A stretch of 22,339 nucleotides of DNA from an uncultured Ruminococcus sp. (GTDB lineage Bacteria; Bacillota; Clostridia; Oscillospirales; Ruminococcaceae), in the NCBI GenBank assembly GCA_900553675.1, contig USEH01000013.1, positions 1 to 22,339 on the forward strand, given 5' to 3'. The position numbers and the translations under genes are program-made. Shown in pieces: positions 7,725 to 15,349 of the stretch. The number at the start of each line of letters is the position of its first letter. Position 1 is the stretch's first letter. The notes under the pieces are model-generated. The model had not been told where the DNA came from, searched no databases, and was given only the letters and a program-made list of their open reading frames with translations.

Positions 7725-7766
7725 AAATGAAACAATAGCGGCGCAGGAGAACATCCCACGCCGCTA
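7725..7766 (-). terminator. Terminator of the beta-propeller gene
   Basis: On the minus strand TAGCGGCG pairs with CGCCGCTA (7766-7759 with 7743-7736), 8 bp with a 15-base loop, followed by the T-rich tail TTGTTTCATTT. It separates the sigma/beta-propeller unit from the methyltransferase block. Confidence 0.65.
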
Positions 7767-7791
7767 AACAAAATTTATCAGAGATAGAAAC

Positions 7792-9984
7792 TTACCAGGT
7801 TGTGTGTCCGGAGTAGCTGGACTCGATAAGGTCTGCCGAGCTTACTACCGAAAGCGTGCCGTCGCCCAAAGCCGTCGAATAGATTCTGCCTTCGGAGAAG
7901 ATATACAGCATTCCGCCGGCGAGTCTTGCTCTGCCGAACTCGAAAGCATCCTCCGTTTCGTGGGACTCAATGTGTCCCGCGCGAACAAAGCCTTCAGCCG
8001 TAAGCCTGAACAGCTCATATTTGTAGCAGTAATCGTAGCCGTCAAAGTAGCCGTAGGGAACGCCTACATAGCCGTTTACTGGGTCGGTATACATTATGCT
8101 GTTGTCGCTTAAAGCCTTTGAAACGGCGCTTTCCTCGCAGACTGTTATTCCTGCGGTGCGGGTAAGGCTTTCGTCCTGTCCGGAAACTATTTTTTCAAGC
8201 TTTATTCCGCCGGAGGAAGTCTTTGTAAGGGTTACATAACCGTCTCCAAAGGCTACCAGACCGGAGGTAACGTCGATATTATCGCTGTAGTCTATCTGAA
8301 CAGGACTTGCGGGATTGGTGAAGTCTGCCGCATAGTTATCGGTTCCGTTTGTTAAGAACACCTTGGAGCTTTCAAAGCTTACCTGATTTACAGCCGCCGG
8401 AACGTCGATATATGAGATAAGTGAAAGTCCGCCGTCGATACTGTCGCCAAGGGCGCTGACTCTTGTTACATAGCCGTTTTCGGTGTTTCTGAGAGTGGTT
8501 ACAAACAGAGTTCCGTTGTTCTCATAAATGCCGCCGTTTACTGCGATTCCTTCTATAGAGGTCGAACCGACGAAGTGAGCAGAGCCAAATTCAAGGCTTA
8601 ATCTTTCACATACGGTTTTTTCAACACCCATACCATCGGAATAGCCGAAGACATATACGGATTTATCGGTTGCTATAACCTTGCCCTCCGAGCCTAAAAC
8701 TGCCTGAACCAATACAGGGCTTCCCTGAACTCCTACCGCTATTCCGCTGATAACGGTATAGTCGGTGGTGGAAATATACTCGGGAACCAGGATATTTTCA
8801 GGACGGATAAACTGCTTGATGCCGTTTACAGTGTAGCTCGGAACATAGCTTTCCAAATCGTCAACCCCGATTAAGGGCGAGCGCCTGTAATCGTCGTAAT
8901 CGGTGATTACATAAACGTATCCGCCGCTTTCCTTAACATCTATCAAAGTGCCGTTCTGGCTTGTCACCATTGCGGGAACTATGCCCGAGGAGGTCACCTC
9001 GTAAATAACAACCTCTACCGATTTGGTCTTGACGGTTTCAACATTATCGGTATATATTCCGTTGACGATTCCGTCTACTATCGAATTTTCCTCGCCATAA
9101 GCGGGAATTGAAAGAGGCTCTTCGTTTATAACGGTGTACACAGCGCAGAGCTTGTCTCCCACCGCATAAGCACTGTCGAGGACTTTTGTTTCAAATATGC
9201 CCTTTTCGGGAACAGCGTCGCCTATATATTCCATCTGACCGCCGGAGGTGCTTATTACCTTTATGGTGCTGCCGTCGCGGACGAAGATATACTTGTCGGC
9301 TATTATAACGTTGTCAGGCTCCGGATTTGCCGAAAATTCGGGAAGGTCGATTCCGGAATAAACAGGGTCTTCAACCGCCGGGTTATCCACAACCGGATCA
9401 GGCGTATTCGTCTGAGTGTTGTCGGGAACAGGGGCGGTAACATCTGGAGTATCGTCCGGATTAACCGGAGGAACAGGAGTATCAACCTTGTTGGTTGAGG
9501 AATTGCCCTGCGCCTCGTTATAGGAATGCTCGATTTCCGCTATTGCGGAATCAAGAGTCTTTTTGTCGCTGTCGTCGACATAATAGGTGCGGAATATCTG
9601 GTGGAGATGGTCATAATCTCCGGCATAGGCGCTGCCTTTAACGCCGCTGTCGGCATCAAGAGCCGTGCCGGCGTCGAAATATCTCACCACGCCTAAAGCC
9701 AGCACTGCGCAGGCGGCAACCGAAGCCACCGCTCTGTAAACGGTTGTAAGCTTTTTAACCGGTCTGCGGCTGTTGGTCTTGATATTGGTCTTTTTAGTCT
9801 CGTAAGATTCTATCTTGGAAGCAGCCGTGCCGACCTTTATTTCCGAGCGCTTTAACTCGGCGGAAACATTTGCATCAAGCATAAGCTTGATATTTTCCGG
9901 ACTCAGCCTTTCCGGAACAGGAAGACTTGAAAACAGCTCCGCATAAACATTCTGTCTTGAATTCTTATCCATTTGCATTGCCAT
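7792..9984 (-). CDS. Single-TM protein with extracellular beta-propeller, probable regulator of the upstream sigma factor
   Basis: A 730-residue membrane protein. Residues 1-80 are hydrophilic and basic, predicted cytoplasmic, with the short motif PERLSPENIKLML (24-36). A TM helix lies at about 82-101, then an acidic stretch, a Pro/Asp/Thr-rich linker (165-210), and from about 225 to the end repeated beta-strand blocks (KYIFVRDG, KLCAVYTV, GYVYVITDY, KSVYVFGYSDG). These fit the secreted beta-propeller family distantly related to WD40 (Pfam PF09826-like). GGAGGT six bases before the ATG sets the start. It lies 67 bases after the sigma gene on the same strand. The cytoplasmic N-terminus plus external propeller suggests a one-TM anti-sigma or sensor (inference from position and topology). 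Confidence 0.75.
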   Translation of the reverse strand: MAMQMDKNSRQNVYAELFSSLPVPERLSPENIKLMLDANVSAELKRSEIKVGTAASKIESYETKKTNIKTNSRRPVKKLTTVYRAVASVAACAVLALGVVRYFDAGTALDADSGVKGSAYAGDYDHLHQIFRTYYVDDSDKKTLDSAIAEIEHSYNEAQGNSSTNKVDTPVPPVNPDDTPDVTAPVPDNTQTNTPDPVVDNPAVEDPVYSGIDLPEFSANPEPDNVIIADKYIFVRDGSTIKVISTSGGQMEYIGDAVPEKGIFETKVLDSAYAVGDKLCAVYTVINEEPLSIPAYGEENSIVDGIVNGIYTDNVETVKTKSVEVVIYEVTSSGIVPAMVTSQNGTLIDVKESGGYVYVITDYDDYRRSPLIGVDDLESYVPSYTVNGIKQFIRPENILVPEYISTTDYTVISGIAVGVQGSPVLVQAVLGSEGKVIATDKSVYVFGYSDGMGVEKTVCERLSLEFGSAHFVGSTSIEGIAVNGGIYENNGTLFVTTLRNTENGYVTRVSALGDSIDGGLSLISYIDVPAAVNQVSFESSKVFLTNGTDNYAADFTNPASPVQIDYSDNIDVTSGLVAFGDGYVTLTKTSSGGIKLEKIVSGQDESLTRTAGITVCEESAVSKALSDNSIMYTDPVNGYVGVPYGYFDGYDYCYKYELFRLTAEGFVRAGHIESHETEDAFEFGRARLAGGMLYIFSEGRIYSTALGDGTLSVVSSADLIESSYSGHTTW

Positions 9985-10051
9985 AGCACGACCTCCTTTC
10001 CTTGAAATCTACGATAGTCATTTATAAATAAAACGTATTGTCTTAAAATCT

Positions 10052-10606
10052 TTAAAGCTCGCCTTCCTCAATCAGCTTGCGCAGCTTTGCCTTGCCTCTT
10101 GAAAGGTAGGTTCGCACGGTTGCCGAGTTGATTCCGGTGATTTTGGATATTTCCTCACTGGTGTAGCCGTAAATAGCGCTCAGCGAGAAGCACATTTTTT
10201 CGTTGTGGGTTAGGCTTTCGATATGGTCCAAAAGCTCAATACCCTCGTATTTGGATTCGGTTACGGGAATATCCTGCTCCCTGTCGTCGTCATCATCTGA
10301 ATAGATTGAAGACATCGAGGTTACATATTCCCTCTGATTGATATACTCCGCCTGCTTGCGCTTTATCTTTGCCGTTAAAATCCTTATCATCCAGCCCTTA
10401 AAAGCGTCTTCATTGCGAAGATTTTTTATGCCTGAGAATGCGTCCAGAACCGCGTCGCTCACAGCGTCGGCAGCGTCCTCACTGTTGTTGAGGTTGCACA
10501 GGGCATAATAGTAAAGCTCTTTATATATAGCGGAATAAAGCTCGGCGAAAGCCGCGCTGTCTCCTTTTTTTGCCTTTGCCACAAGCTCTGAAAAGCCTGA
10601 ATTCAT
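10052..10606 (-). CDS. ECF-like sigma-70 family RNA polymerase sigma factor
   Basis: The 184-residue protein has sigma region 2 in its first half (AAFAELYSAIYKELYYYALC, NSEDAADAVSDAVLDAFSGI, FKGWMIRILTAKIKRK) and a region-4 helix-turn-helix near the end (LTHNEKMCFSLSAIYGY, EEISKITGINSATVRTYLSRG). It would direct RNA polymerase core to a small regulon. The linker carries a run of Asp residues (YSDDDDDREQD). The start at ATG 10606 with GAGGTGAG upstream is preferred to the in-frame start ten codons earlier. It is transcribed with the beta-propeller protein, the usual arrangement of an ECF sigma and its membrane regulator. It is clearly different from the three sigma factors at 17-22 kb. Confidence 0.9.
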   Translation of the reverse strand: MNSGFSELVAKAKKGDSAAFAELYSAIYKELYYYALCNLNNSEDAADAVSDAVLDAFSGIKNLRNEDAFKGWMIRILTAKIKRKQAEYINQREYVTSMSSIYSDDDDDREQDIPVTESKYEGIELLDHIESLTHNEKMCFSLSAIYGYTSEEISKITGINSATVRTYLSRGKAKLRKLIEEGEL

Positions 10607-10626
10607 TCTCTCACCTCGAGTCGCCG

Positions 10627-10692
10627 CACTTAACATACATAAAGACGCAATATGAATACGCGCGCCGTCTCAAGGCTTCTGTATATTAAGTG
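10627..10692 (-). repeat. Long inverted repeat in the leader of the sigma gene
   Basis: CACTTAACATAC (10627-10638) and GTATATTAAGTG (10681-10692) form a 12-bp stem with one G-T pair. AGACG (10643-10647) and CGTCT (10666-10670) pair inside it. A TTGACA hexamer (minus strand 10696-10691) overlaps the outer arm, but no fitting -10 was found 17 bases on. It could be an operator or an RNA hairpin ahead of the sigma ribosome site. Confidence 0.5.
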
Positions 10693-10761
10693 TCAAAAAC
10701 ATACGGTTTTGTTGCAGCTTCCTTAAAAAAATTCAAGGAAATTATTGCGCAATCTTTAGGT

Positions 10762-10804
10762 AAAATCTGCGCAAAATCCAACAAAATCCCGCAAAAATCT
10801 AAAA
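10762..10804. other. Phased A-tracts (predicted curved DNA)
   Basis: A-tracts begin at 10762, 10773, 10783 and 10793, about one helical turn apart, with AAAATTT following at 10801. Phased A4-A5 tracts of this kind bend DNA. They lie upstream of the sigma gene, within the non-coding 10607-11031 interval. Confidence 0.45.
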
Positions 10805-10876
10805 TTTAATGTCAACGTCCGCAATATACGGCATTATGCCCTAAGGCTGCACACAATCGCATCCTATAATAACAGG

Positions 10877-10944
10877 AAAAGACTTCGCGCAAACGCAAAG
10901 TCAATCCCCATAAAGGGCTTTTATGGTTGGTGCGTCTCATACAC
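10877..10944 (-). ncRNA. Candidate small RNA or terminated leader: three hairpins and a U-run
   Basis: Starting just after a strong minus-strand promoter, the RNA would be about 68 nt. It can form GGUGU/GCACC (10945-10929), CCAUAAA/UUUAUGG (10926-10908, 7 bp with a 5-base loop), and GACUUUGCG/CGCGAAGUC (10902-10881, 9 bp with one G-U and a UUUG loop), directly followed by UUUU (10880-10877). The last hairpin with its U-run looks like an intrinsic terminator. I recognise no known riboswitch, 6S, SRP or tmRNA core. It could instead be the 3' terminator region of the glycosyltransferase gene, or an attenuating leader of the sigma gene some 270 bases on. Confidence 0.45.
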
Positions 10945-10950
10945 CAGTTT

Positions 10951-10979
10951 ATTATACCATTAATTTCGGCGGAATACAA
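10951..10979 (-). promoter_or_regulatory. Sigma-A promoter ahead of the three-hairpin RNA
   Basis: On the minus strand TTGTAT (10979-10974), a 17-bp spacer and a perfect TATAAT (10956-10951). The predicted start near 10944 coincides with the 5' side of the first hairpin of the candidate RNA. Confidence 0.55.
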
Positions 10980-11031
10980 GAGAGAAAGACAAAAAAACGT
11001 TAAATACAATACAAATTATAGGATTCATTAA

Positions 11032-12285
11032 CTAATTTCTGCTTTTGCTTTGCGAAAGCGAATAGGATTTTCCGTGGAAAATCGGTTTCCACTCGGCTTT
11101 TGCAAATATCGCGCCTATGGAAATAGGCAGATATGTAAACATGAACAATGGGAAGGTAAAGGTATACAATATCTTTTTAGCCGCCGGCGCGTCTATTCTT
11201 CCCCACTCGGTAAGCGTGGTGATAAGTCCGAGAATAAAGAACATAAGATATCCTTTTAATATTCCCATAACAGCCTCGAATATCAGCGCCGCAATTCCCG
11301 CTCCGCTTATAATGCTTGCTATCATCCAGATGACATTGGCAATAACTCCTGCCAGCGAAAGAACAAAAGCCGGAGTCATCGACATAAGCATGTCATAGCA
11401 GGAAAAGTTTCCGTCTATAAATGCTCCCCTTACAAGCTCGGTGCCGTGCTTGGCAAGCACCTGAAAATATCCCTTGCACCAGCGGGTTCTCTGCCTGATT
11501 GACTGGGCCATGCCGGTGGGCTGCTCGTCGTATAAAACGGCGTTTTCGCAGTAGCCTATTTTTTCTCCCTTGATAACATGGTCGGCGGTAAATTCAAGGT
11601 CTTCCGTAAGAAGATAATATTTCCAGCCGCCCATGCGTTTAACTATCTCATTAGAGAATACAAATCCGGTGCCCGAAATATTGCAGCTTGTCCCTAAAAT
11701 ATATCTTGCTTTATTCAAAGATTGCGATTCGCGCAGGAACCAAAGCCCATAGCCTGCCGAAATCCAGTTGTCGCCGTAGTTTTTCGAGTTGCGATATCCG
11801 GTGACTACCCTGTATCCCTGCGAGAACACCTTGTTCATCTCGTAAATATAGTCCGGCTCTAAAACGTTGTCCGCGTCGAAGACAAAATAGCCGTCGAAGG
11901 TGTTTTCGGGATAATCCTCTCCGATTCTTTTAAGAAGAAAGTCCAAAGCATAGCCCTTTCCGACAAGAGTCGGATTATTCCTTTCATATACAACAGCTCC
12001 GCAGTTTTTGGCGACGGCAGCCGTGCGGTCGGTGCAGTTGTCCGCAACGACAAAAACTGTTATCAGCTCGCCGGGATATATCTGCTTTTTGATACTTTCG
12101 ATAAGCGCAGCTATAACAGCCTCCTCGTTCCTTGCGGCTATCAGCACGGCATAGTTGTGGAGTCGGAACTCGTTTTTGCCCGCCTTGCCCCTGAACAACG
12201 CCGCAGCGGTATAAATAAACTGATAGAAATAGCAGATAAAGAACAATGCCGCTATTATACTGTTTATGATATGATAGAAAGTCAT
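11032..12285 (-). CDS. Membrane-bound family 2 glycosyltransferase
   Basis: The 417-residue protein has an N-terminal TM helix (about 5-28), a cytoplasmic GT-A domain and about three C-terminal TM helices. The GT2 signature is complete: the first nucleotide-sugar loop IAARNEE, DADN at 137-140 (DxD), the acidic TED (227-229), and QRTRW (265-269), the Q/RxxRW motif of processive synthases. This makes it like cellulose/hyaluronan/poly-GlcNAc-type transferases that build and export a polysaccharide; the sugar is not known. GGAGGGG before ATG 12285 sets the start. It is a single-gene unit with its own promoter and an AT-rich repeat region upstream that may be an activator site. Confidence 0.88.
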   Translation of the reverse strand: MTFYHIINSIIAALFFICYFYQFIYTAAALFRGKAGKNEFRLHNYAVLIAARNEEAVIAALIESIKKQIYPGELITVFVVADNCTDRTAAVAKNCGAVVYERNNPTLVGKGYALDFLLKRIGEDYPENTFDGYFVFDADNVLEPDYIYEMNKVFSQGYRVVTGYRNSKNYGDNWISAGYGLWFLRESQSLNKARYILGTSCNISGTGFVFSNEIVKRMGGWKYYLLTEDLEFTADHVIKGEKIGYCENAVLYDEQPTGMAQSIRQRTRWCKGYFQVLAKHGTELVRGAFIDGNFSCYDMLMSMTPAFVLSLAGVIANVIWMIASIISGAGIAALIFEAVMGILKGYLMFFILGLITTLTEWGRIDAPAAKKILYTFTFPLFMFTYLPISIGAIFAKAEWKPIFHGKSYSLSQSKSRN

Positions 12286-12346
12286 AAAAAATCCCCTCCG
12301 TACTTTTGACAAATCCGCTATGAAAGCGAAAAGATTTACTGCCTAA

Positions 12347-12375
12347 AGTATAGGAGGAAAAAGTTTAAGAGACAA
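12347..12375 (-). promoter_or_regulatory. Promoter of the glycosyltransferase gene
   Basis: Minus strand TTGTCT (12375-12370), 17-bp spacer, TATACT (12352-12347), about 60 bases before the start codon. Confidence 0.6.
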
Positions 12376-12386
12376 TATGGTTTTTA

Positions 12387-12433
12387 TTAAGAAATCCTTA
12401 AAAAAACATTAAGATAATTAAGATAATCTTAAT
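12387..12433. promoter_or_regulatory. AT-rich direct/inverted repeats upstream of the glycosyltransferase promoter
   Basis: Two blocks share TTAAG...CTTAA symmetry: 12387-12401 (TTAAGAAATCCTTAA), and 12408-12433, which holds two ATTAAGATA copies in tandem and then ATCTTAAT, giving the 17-bp palindrome ATTAAGATAATCTTAAT at its end. They lie just upstream of the -35, where a response-regulator activator would bind. The binding protein is unknown. Confidence 0.4.
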
Positions 12434-12450
12434 AACCGTATAGAAAAGGT

Positions 12451-12490
12451 AAAAACAGGCTCCCGACGGCGATAATTCCGTTCGGGAGCC
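12451..12490 (-). terminator. Terminator of the aminotransferase gene
   Basis: Minus strand GGCTCCCGA (12490-12482) pairs with TCGGGAGCC (12466-12458), extended by an inner ACGG/CCGT pair, followed by TGTTTTTA. It lies seven bases after the stop codon region. Confidence 0.8.
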
Positions 12491-12497
12491 GATTATG

Positions 12498-13772
12498 TTA
12501 TTTCATAAGAACCTCGCACGCGGCGACCTTTGCCGCGGTGCAGAATATGTTTATTGCAGCTTCAAGCTCGATAAGCGAGGGGTATGTCGGCGCGATTCGT
12601 ATATTTGAATCGTCGGGGTCTATGCCGTAGGGGAAAGCAGCTCCCGCCTTGGTAAGCGTTACGCCTGCGTTGCGGCAGAGCTCAACCGTCCTCTTTGCCG
12701 TACCCTTAGGACCGTTGAAGGAGACGAAATAGCCGCCCTTGGGGTTGCTCCACTGACCTATCGAGTAGGGCTTAAGCTCTCTTTCAAGGGTTTCAAGCAC
12801 TATATCAAACTTGGGCTTGATTATTGCGCGGTGCTTTTTCATATGCTCCAGAATACCGTCGAAGTCCTTGAAGAATCTTGCATGGCGGAGCTGATTCAGC
12901 TTATCATATCCTATAATCTGGAAGGACATCTGATCCTTCATAAATTCTATGTTTTCCTCGCTTGCGCCTATCGCCGCGATTCCTCCGCCCGGGAAGGATA
13001 TCTTAGAGGTGGAAGCAAAGATAAGCGGCATATCCTGCTTGCCGGACTTTTTGCACTCTTCCAAAATATTTAAGATGTTCGCGCGCTCGTCGGTAAGATC
13101 GTGGACGCAGTAGGCATCGTCCCAGTATATTCTGAAATCGGGGGCTTTGGGATTCAGGTTTGCAAATCTTTTAATAACCTCGTCGGAATAAACCACGCCG
13201 GTGGGATTTGCGTATCTCGGAACGCACCAGATTCCCTTTATGTCCTCGTCTTCAGAGACAAGTCTCTCTATCATGTCCATATCGGGACCGTCTTCGTGCA
13301 TGGGAATGGTTATCATCTCCATGCCAAAGGCTTCGCAGATGGCAAAATGCCTGTCGTATCCGGGGGCCGGGCAAAGCCACTTTACTTTATCGCACTTGCA
13401 CCACGGCTTGGGACTTCCCTTTACTCCTAAAAGCATTGCGCGCGCGATGGTATCGTACATAAGCTGAAGGCTTGAATTTCCGCCGATGATTATTTCATAT
13501 CTTCCTACTCCTATCATCGGCATAAACAAACGCTTAGCCTCGTAAATGCCGTCCAGCACGCCGTAGTTGCGGCAGTCTACGCCGGTTTCGGAGATATGGT
13601 CGCCGTCTAAGCAGTGGGTCAGCATATCGTTTGTAAGATCAAGCTGCTCAGGTCCGGGCTTTCCTCTTGACATATCAAGCTTTAAGCCCTTTGCCTTATA
13701 TTCTGCAAGCTTTGCCGTTTCCTTATTATAAAGCGCGGCAAGCTGTTCCTGTGAGAAATCCAAGATATTCAC
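12498..13772 (-). CDS. PLP-dependent aminotransferase, aspartate aminotransferase-like (subgroup I-gamma type)
   Basis: A 424-residue fold-type I aminotransferase. Near the N-terminus is DMSRGKPGPEQLDLT, the hallmark of the group once labelled alanine-glyoxylate transaminase and now aspartate aminotransferase-like (Pfam PF12897). VPRYANPTG, WDDAY (PLP ring Asp) and STSKISFPGGG with the Schiff-base Lys257 follow. Aspartate/2-oxoglutarate transamination is the likely activity. The start is GTG 13772: GGAGGG lies eight bases before it, and the transcription start predicted from the promoter falls at about 13809, leaving almost no leader for the upstream ATG at 13805, which also lacks a ribosome site. 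Single-gene unit with promoter and terminator, divergent from the muramidase gene. Confidence 0.9.
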   Translation of the reverse strand: MNILDFSQEQLAALYNKETAKLAEYKAKGLKLDMSRGKPGPEQLDLTNDMLTHCLDGDHISETGVDCRNYGVLDGIYEAKRLFMPMIGVGRYEIIIGGNSSLQLMYDTIARAMLLGVKGSPKPWCKCDKVKWLCPAPGYDRHFAICEAFGMEMITIPMHEDGPDMDMIERLVSEDEDIKGIWCVPRYANPTGVVYSDEVIKRFANLNPKAPDFRIYWDDAYCVHDLTDERANILNILEECKKSGKQDMPLIFASTSKISFPGGGIAAIGASEENIEFMKDQMSFQIIGYDKLNQLRHARFFKDFDGILEHMKKHRAIIKPKFDIVLETLERELKPYSIGQWSNPKGGYFVSFNGPKGTAKRTVELCRNAGVTLTKAGAAFPYGIDPDDSNIRIAPTYPSLIELEAAINIFCTAAKVAACEVLMK

Positions 13773-13815
13773 TTTAAAGCCCTCCGATTTTATCGCATAA
13801 TACATTCGTTAATAT

Positions 13816-13844
13816 ATTATATTACCAACGCCACAAAAATGCAA
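13816..13844 (-). promoter_or_regulatory. Promoter of the aminotransferase gene
   Basis: Minus strand TTGCAT (13844-13839), 17-bp spacer, TATAAT (13821-13816). It decides in favour of the GTG start at 13772. Confidence 0.75.
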
Positions 13845-13996
13845 GTTGTTTTTTCATTTCCTGCAAAATTACTCCTTTATGCACTATTTTCAAGCCGAAA
13901 AACGCAAAAATATAACCAAAGTAACTATAAAAAATTCAAATCACGGTACAATATTATATTTTCTATGATTTGATAGGCTTTGCGAAAATTTTATGC

Positions 13997-14025
13997 TTTA
14001 CAACCGGAGGAATATATGCTAAAAT
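13997..14025 (+). promoter_or_regulatory. Promoter of the GH25 gene
   Basis: TTTACA (13997-14002), 17-bp spacer, TAAAAT (14020-14025), 53 bases before the start codon. The rest of the 273-base divergent interval (13806-14078) is AT-rich and shows no further gene. Confidence 0.6.
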
Positions 14026-14078
14026 TGTAGTAATACGTCGAAATCAACCCCCGCGTTGTCACGAAAGGAATACATATT

Positions 14079-15227
14079 ATGGCAGATATCTTAAATCAGG
14101 CTTCCGAAAAGCAGGAGCTTAGCATACCCGATGAAACTTCAACCCACGCTGCGGTCTTGGAAGAAGTAACCGAGATGTATCGCAAAACGGCTGAAAAGCG
14201 TTCGGGCGAGCTTATAAAGGGCTACAAAACCATCACCGCAATACTCTGCGGAGTAATTATAGTTCTTGCGGTTACAATAGGAGTGCTGGCGTTCGGCTGG
14301 TATCACGAGCAGGGAACAATCGTCCCCACGGTGGAGACGGTTGAGGTCATAAAGGAGATAGAGGTGCCGAAATTCACCGCGATTGACCCATCAAACGAGT
14401 ACTCGCACGAGCTTTCGCCGGACAGCTTTCTTTTAAACGACTCTGCCTACGGTCCGATATGGATGCCGGCTTTGGCAAGCGTCCCCAAAAACAATTACGA
14501 CCCCGAAAAGTTTATCAAAGACCCCGACACCGCAGTTGTCTCCTACGCCGACGACAGCGTTAAAACCTACCGCGGAATAGACGTTTCGGTTTATCAGGGC
14601 GACATCAACTGGGACGAGGTTAAGGCTTCGGGCGTTGACTACGTTATAATCCGCTGCGGATTCCGCGGATATGTCACCGGCTCCGTAAACGAGGACGCCA
14701 ACTTTAAGCGCAACCTTGAAGGCGCAAAGGCGGCGGGGCTTCAGGTGGGAGTATACTTCTTCTCGCAGGCACTTACCGTTGACGAAGCCTTGGAGGAAGC
14801 GGAGTTCTGCATAGAGCTGCTGGACGGCTGTGAGCTTGAATACCCCGTATTCTACGACTGGGAGGTTGTTATCGACAAGGACGGCGACACCCCCAGAACC
14901 GCTTACATACAGCCCGACGATCTTACAAACAACGCTCTTGTTTTCGCCGAAAGAATAAGATACGCCGGATATGTCCCCGGAATTTACACCAACAAAAAAA
15001 CCGCCGTGTGGAAATACGACCTTTCAAGGCTCAACGGCATTGATATCTGGCTTGCCGAATACAACGACGTCCCATCATATTTCTACGATTTTGCAATGTG
15101 GCAGTACTCCTCTAAGGGCAGCGTTCCCGGCATTACAGGAAATGTCGATATGAACATTTCCTTCAAGGACTTCTCCACGGCAGGAAGCGCCGAACCGGAC
15201 AACGTTAGGGTAAACGACAGCTTTTAA
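14079..15227 (+). CDS. Membrane-anchored GH25 muramidase (lysozyme)
   Basis: The 382-residue protein has a cytoplasmic N-terminus of about 50 residues, one TM helix (about 52-73), an extracellular spacer, and a glycoside hydrolase family 25 domain from about 165 to the end. Catalytic features are GIDVSVYQG with Asp168 and the DWE triad (Asp260, Trp261, Glu262), typical of Cellosyl/Cpl-1-type lysozymes that cut the MurNAc-GlcNAc bond of peptidoglycan. The absence of a cleaved signal peptide and the type II topology suggest a role in its own wall growth or division rather than secreted lysis (inference). The start has GAAAGGA upstream. Its stop codon lies inside an AT-rich hairpin followed by T residues. 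Confidence 0.9.
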   Translation: MADILNQASEKQELSIPDETSTHAAVLEEVTEMYRKTAEKRSGELIKGYKTITAILCGVIIVLAVTIGVLAFGWYHEQGTIVPTVETVEVIKEIEVPKFTAIDPSNEYSHELSPDSFLLNDSAYGPIWMPALASVPKNNYDPEKFIKDPDTAVVSYADDSVKTYRGIDVSVYQGDINWDEVKASGVDYVIIRCGFRGYVTGSVNEDANFKRNLEGAKAAGLQVGVYFFSQALTVDEALEEAEFCIELLDGCELEYPVFYDWEVVIDKDGDTPRTAYIQPDDLTNNALVFAERIRYAGYVPGIYTNKKTAVWKYDLSRLNGIDIWLAEYNDVPSYFYDFAMWQYSSKGSVPGITGNVDMNISFKDFSTAGSAEPDNVRVNDSF

Positions 15228-15248
15228 GAAATATTCTTAAAAATTTTT
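15222..15248 (+). terminator. Weak AT-only terminator after the GH25 gene
   Basis: TTTTAAGAA (15222-15230) pairs with TTCTTAAAA (15234-15242), followed by a T run at 15244-15248. The stop codon is inside the stem. The low GC makes it a weak terminator. Confidence 0.4.
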
Positions 15249-15258
15249 AAAAAAGCTA

Positions 15259-15313
15259 TTGACAAATACAATATGTTGTGATATTATCGCTTATATAACA
15301 CAAGTCATTGATT
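15259..15313 (+). promoter_or_regulatory. Strong promoter with two NrdR-box-like sites
   Basis: TTGACA (15259-15264), 17-bp spacer, TATTAT (15282-15287). ATACAATATGTTGTGA (15266-15281) fills the spacer and matches 13 of 16 positions of the NrdR box ACACWATATATWGTGT. A weaker match, ACACAAGTCATTGATT (15298-15313, 11 of 16), has its centre 32 bp further on. Paired NrdR boxes about three helical turns apart are the known arrangement, so repression by NrdR in response to nucleotide level is predicted. Confidence 0.6.
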
Positions 15314-15349
15314 TATTTATATGTTTAATATCGAAAGGAAGTTATTATT

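Noticed and set aside
10877..10944. Cyclic-di-GMP, T-box or 6S RNA identity for the three-hairpin RNA
   Set aside because: None of the conserved core sequences I know for these RNAs are present; only the hairpin order is suggestive.
10812..11009. Possible 65-residue protein on the minus strand in the 10.6-11.0 kb gap
   Set aside because: No ribosome site, no protein-like pattern, and it spans a good promoter and the three-hairpin structure.
14003..14034. Tiny reading frame after GGAGG at 14006-14010 (ATG-CTA-AAA-TTG-TAG)
   Set aside because: It lies inside the GH25 promoter spacer and -10 region, so it would not be transcribed from that promoter.
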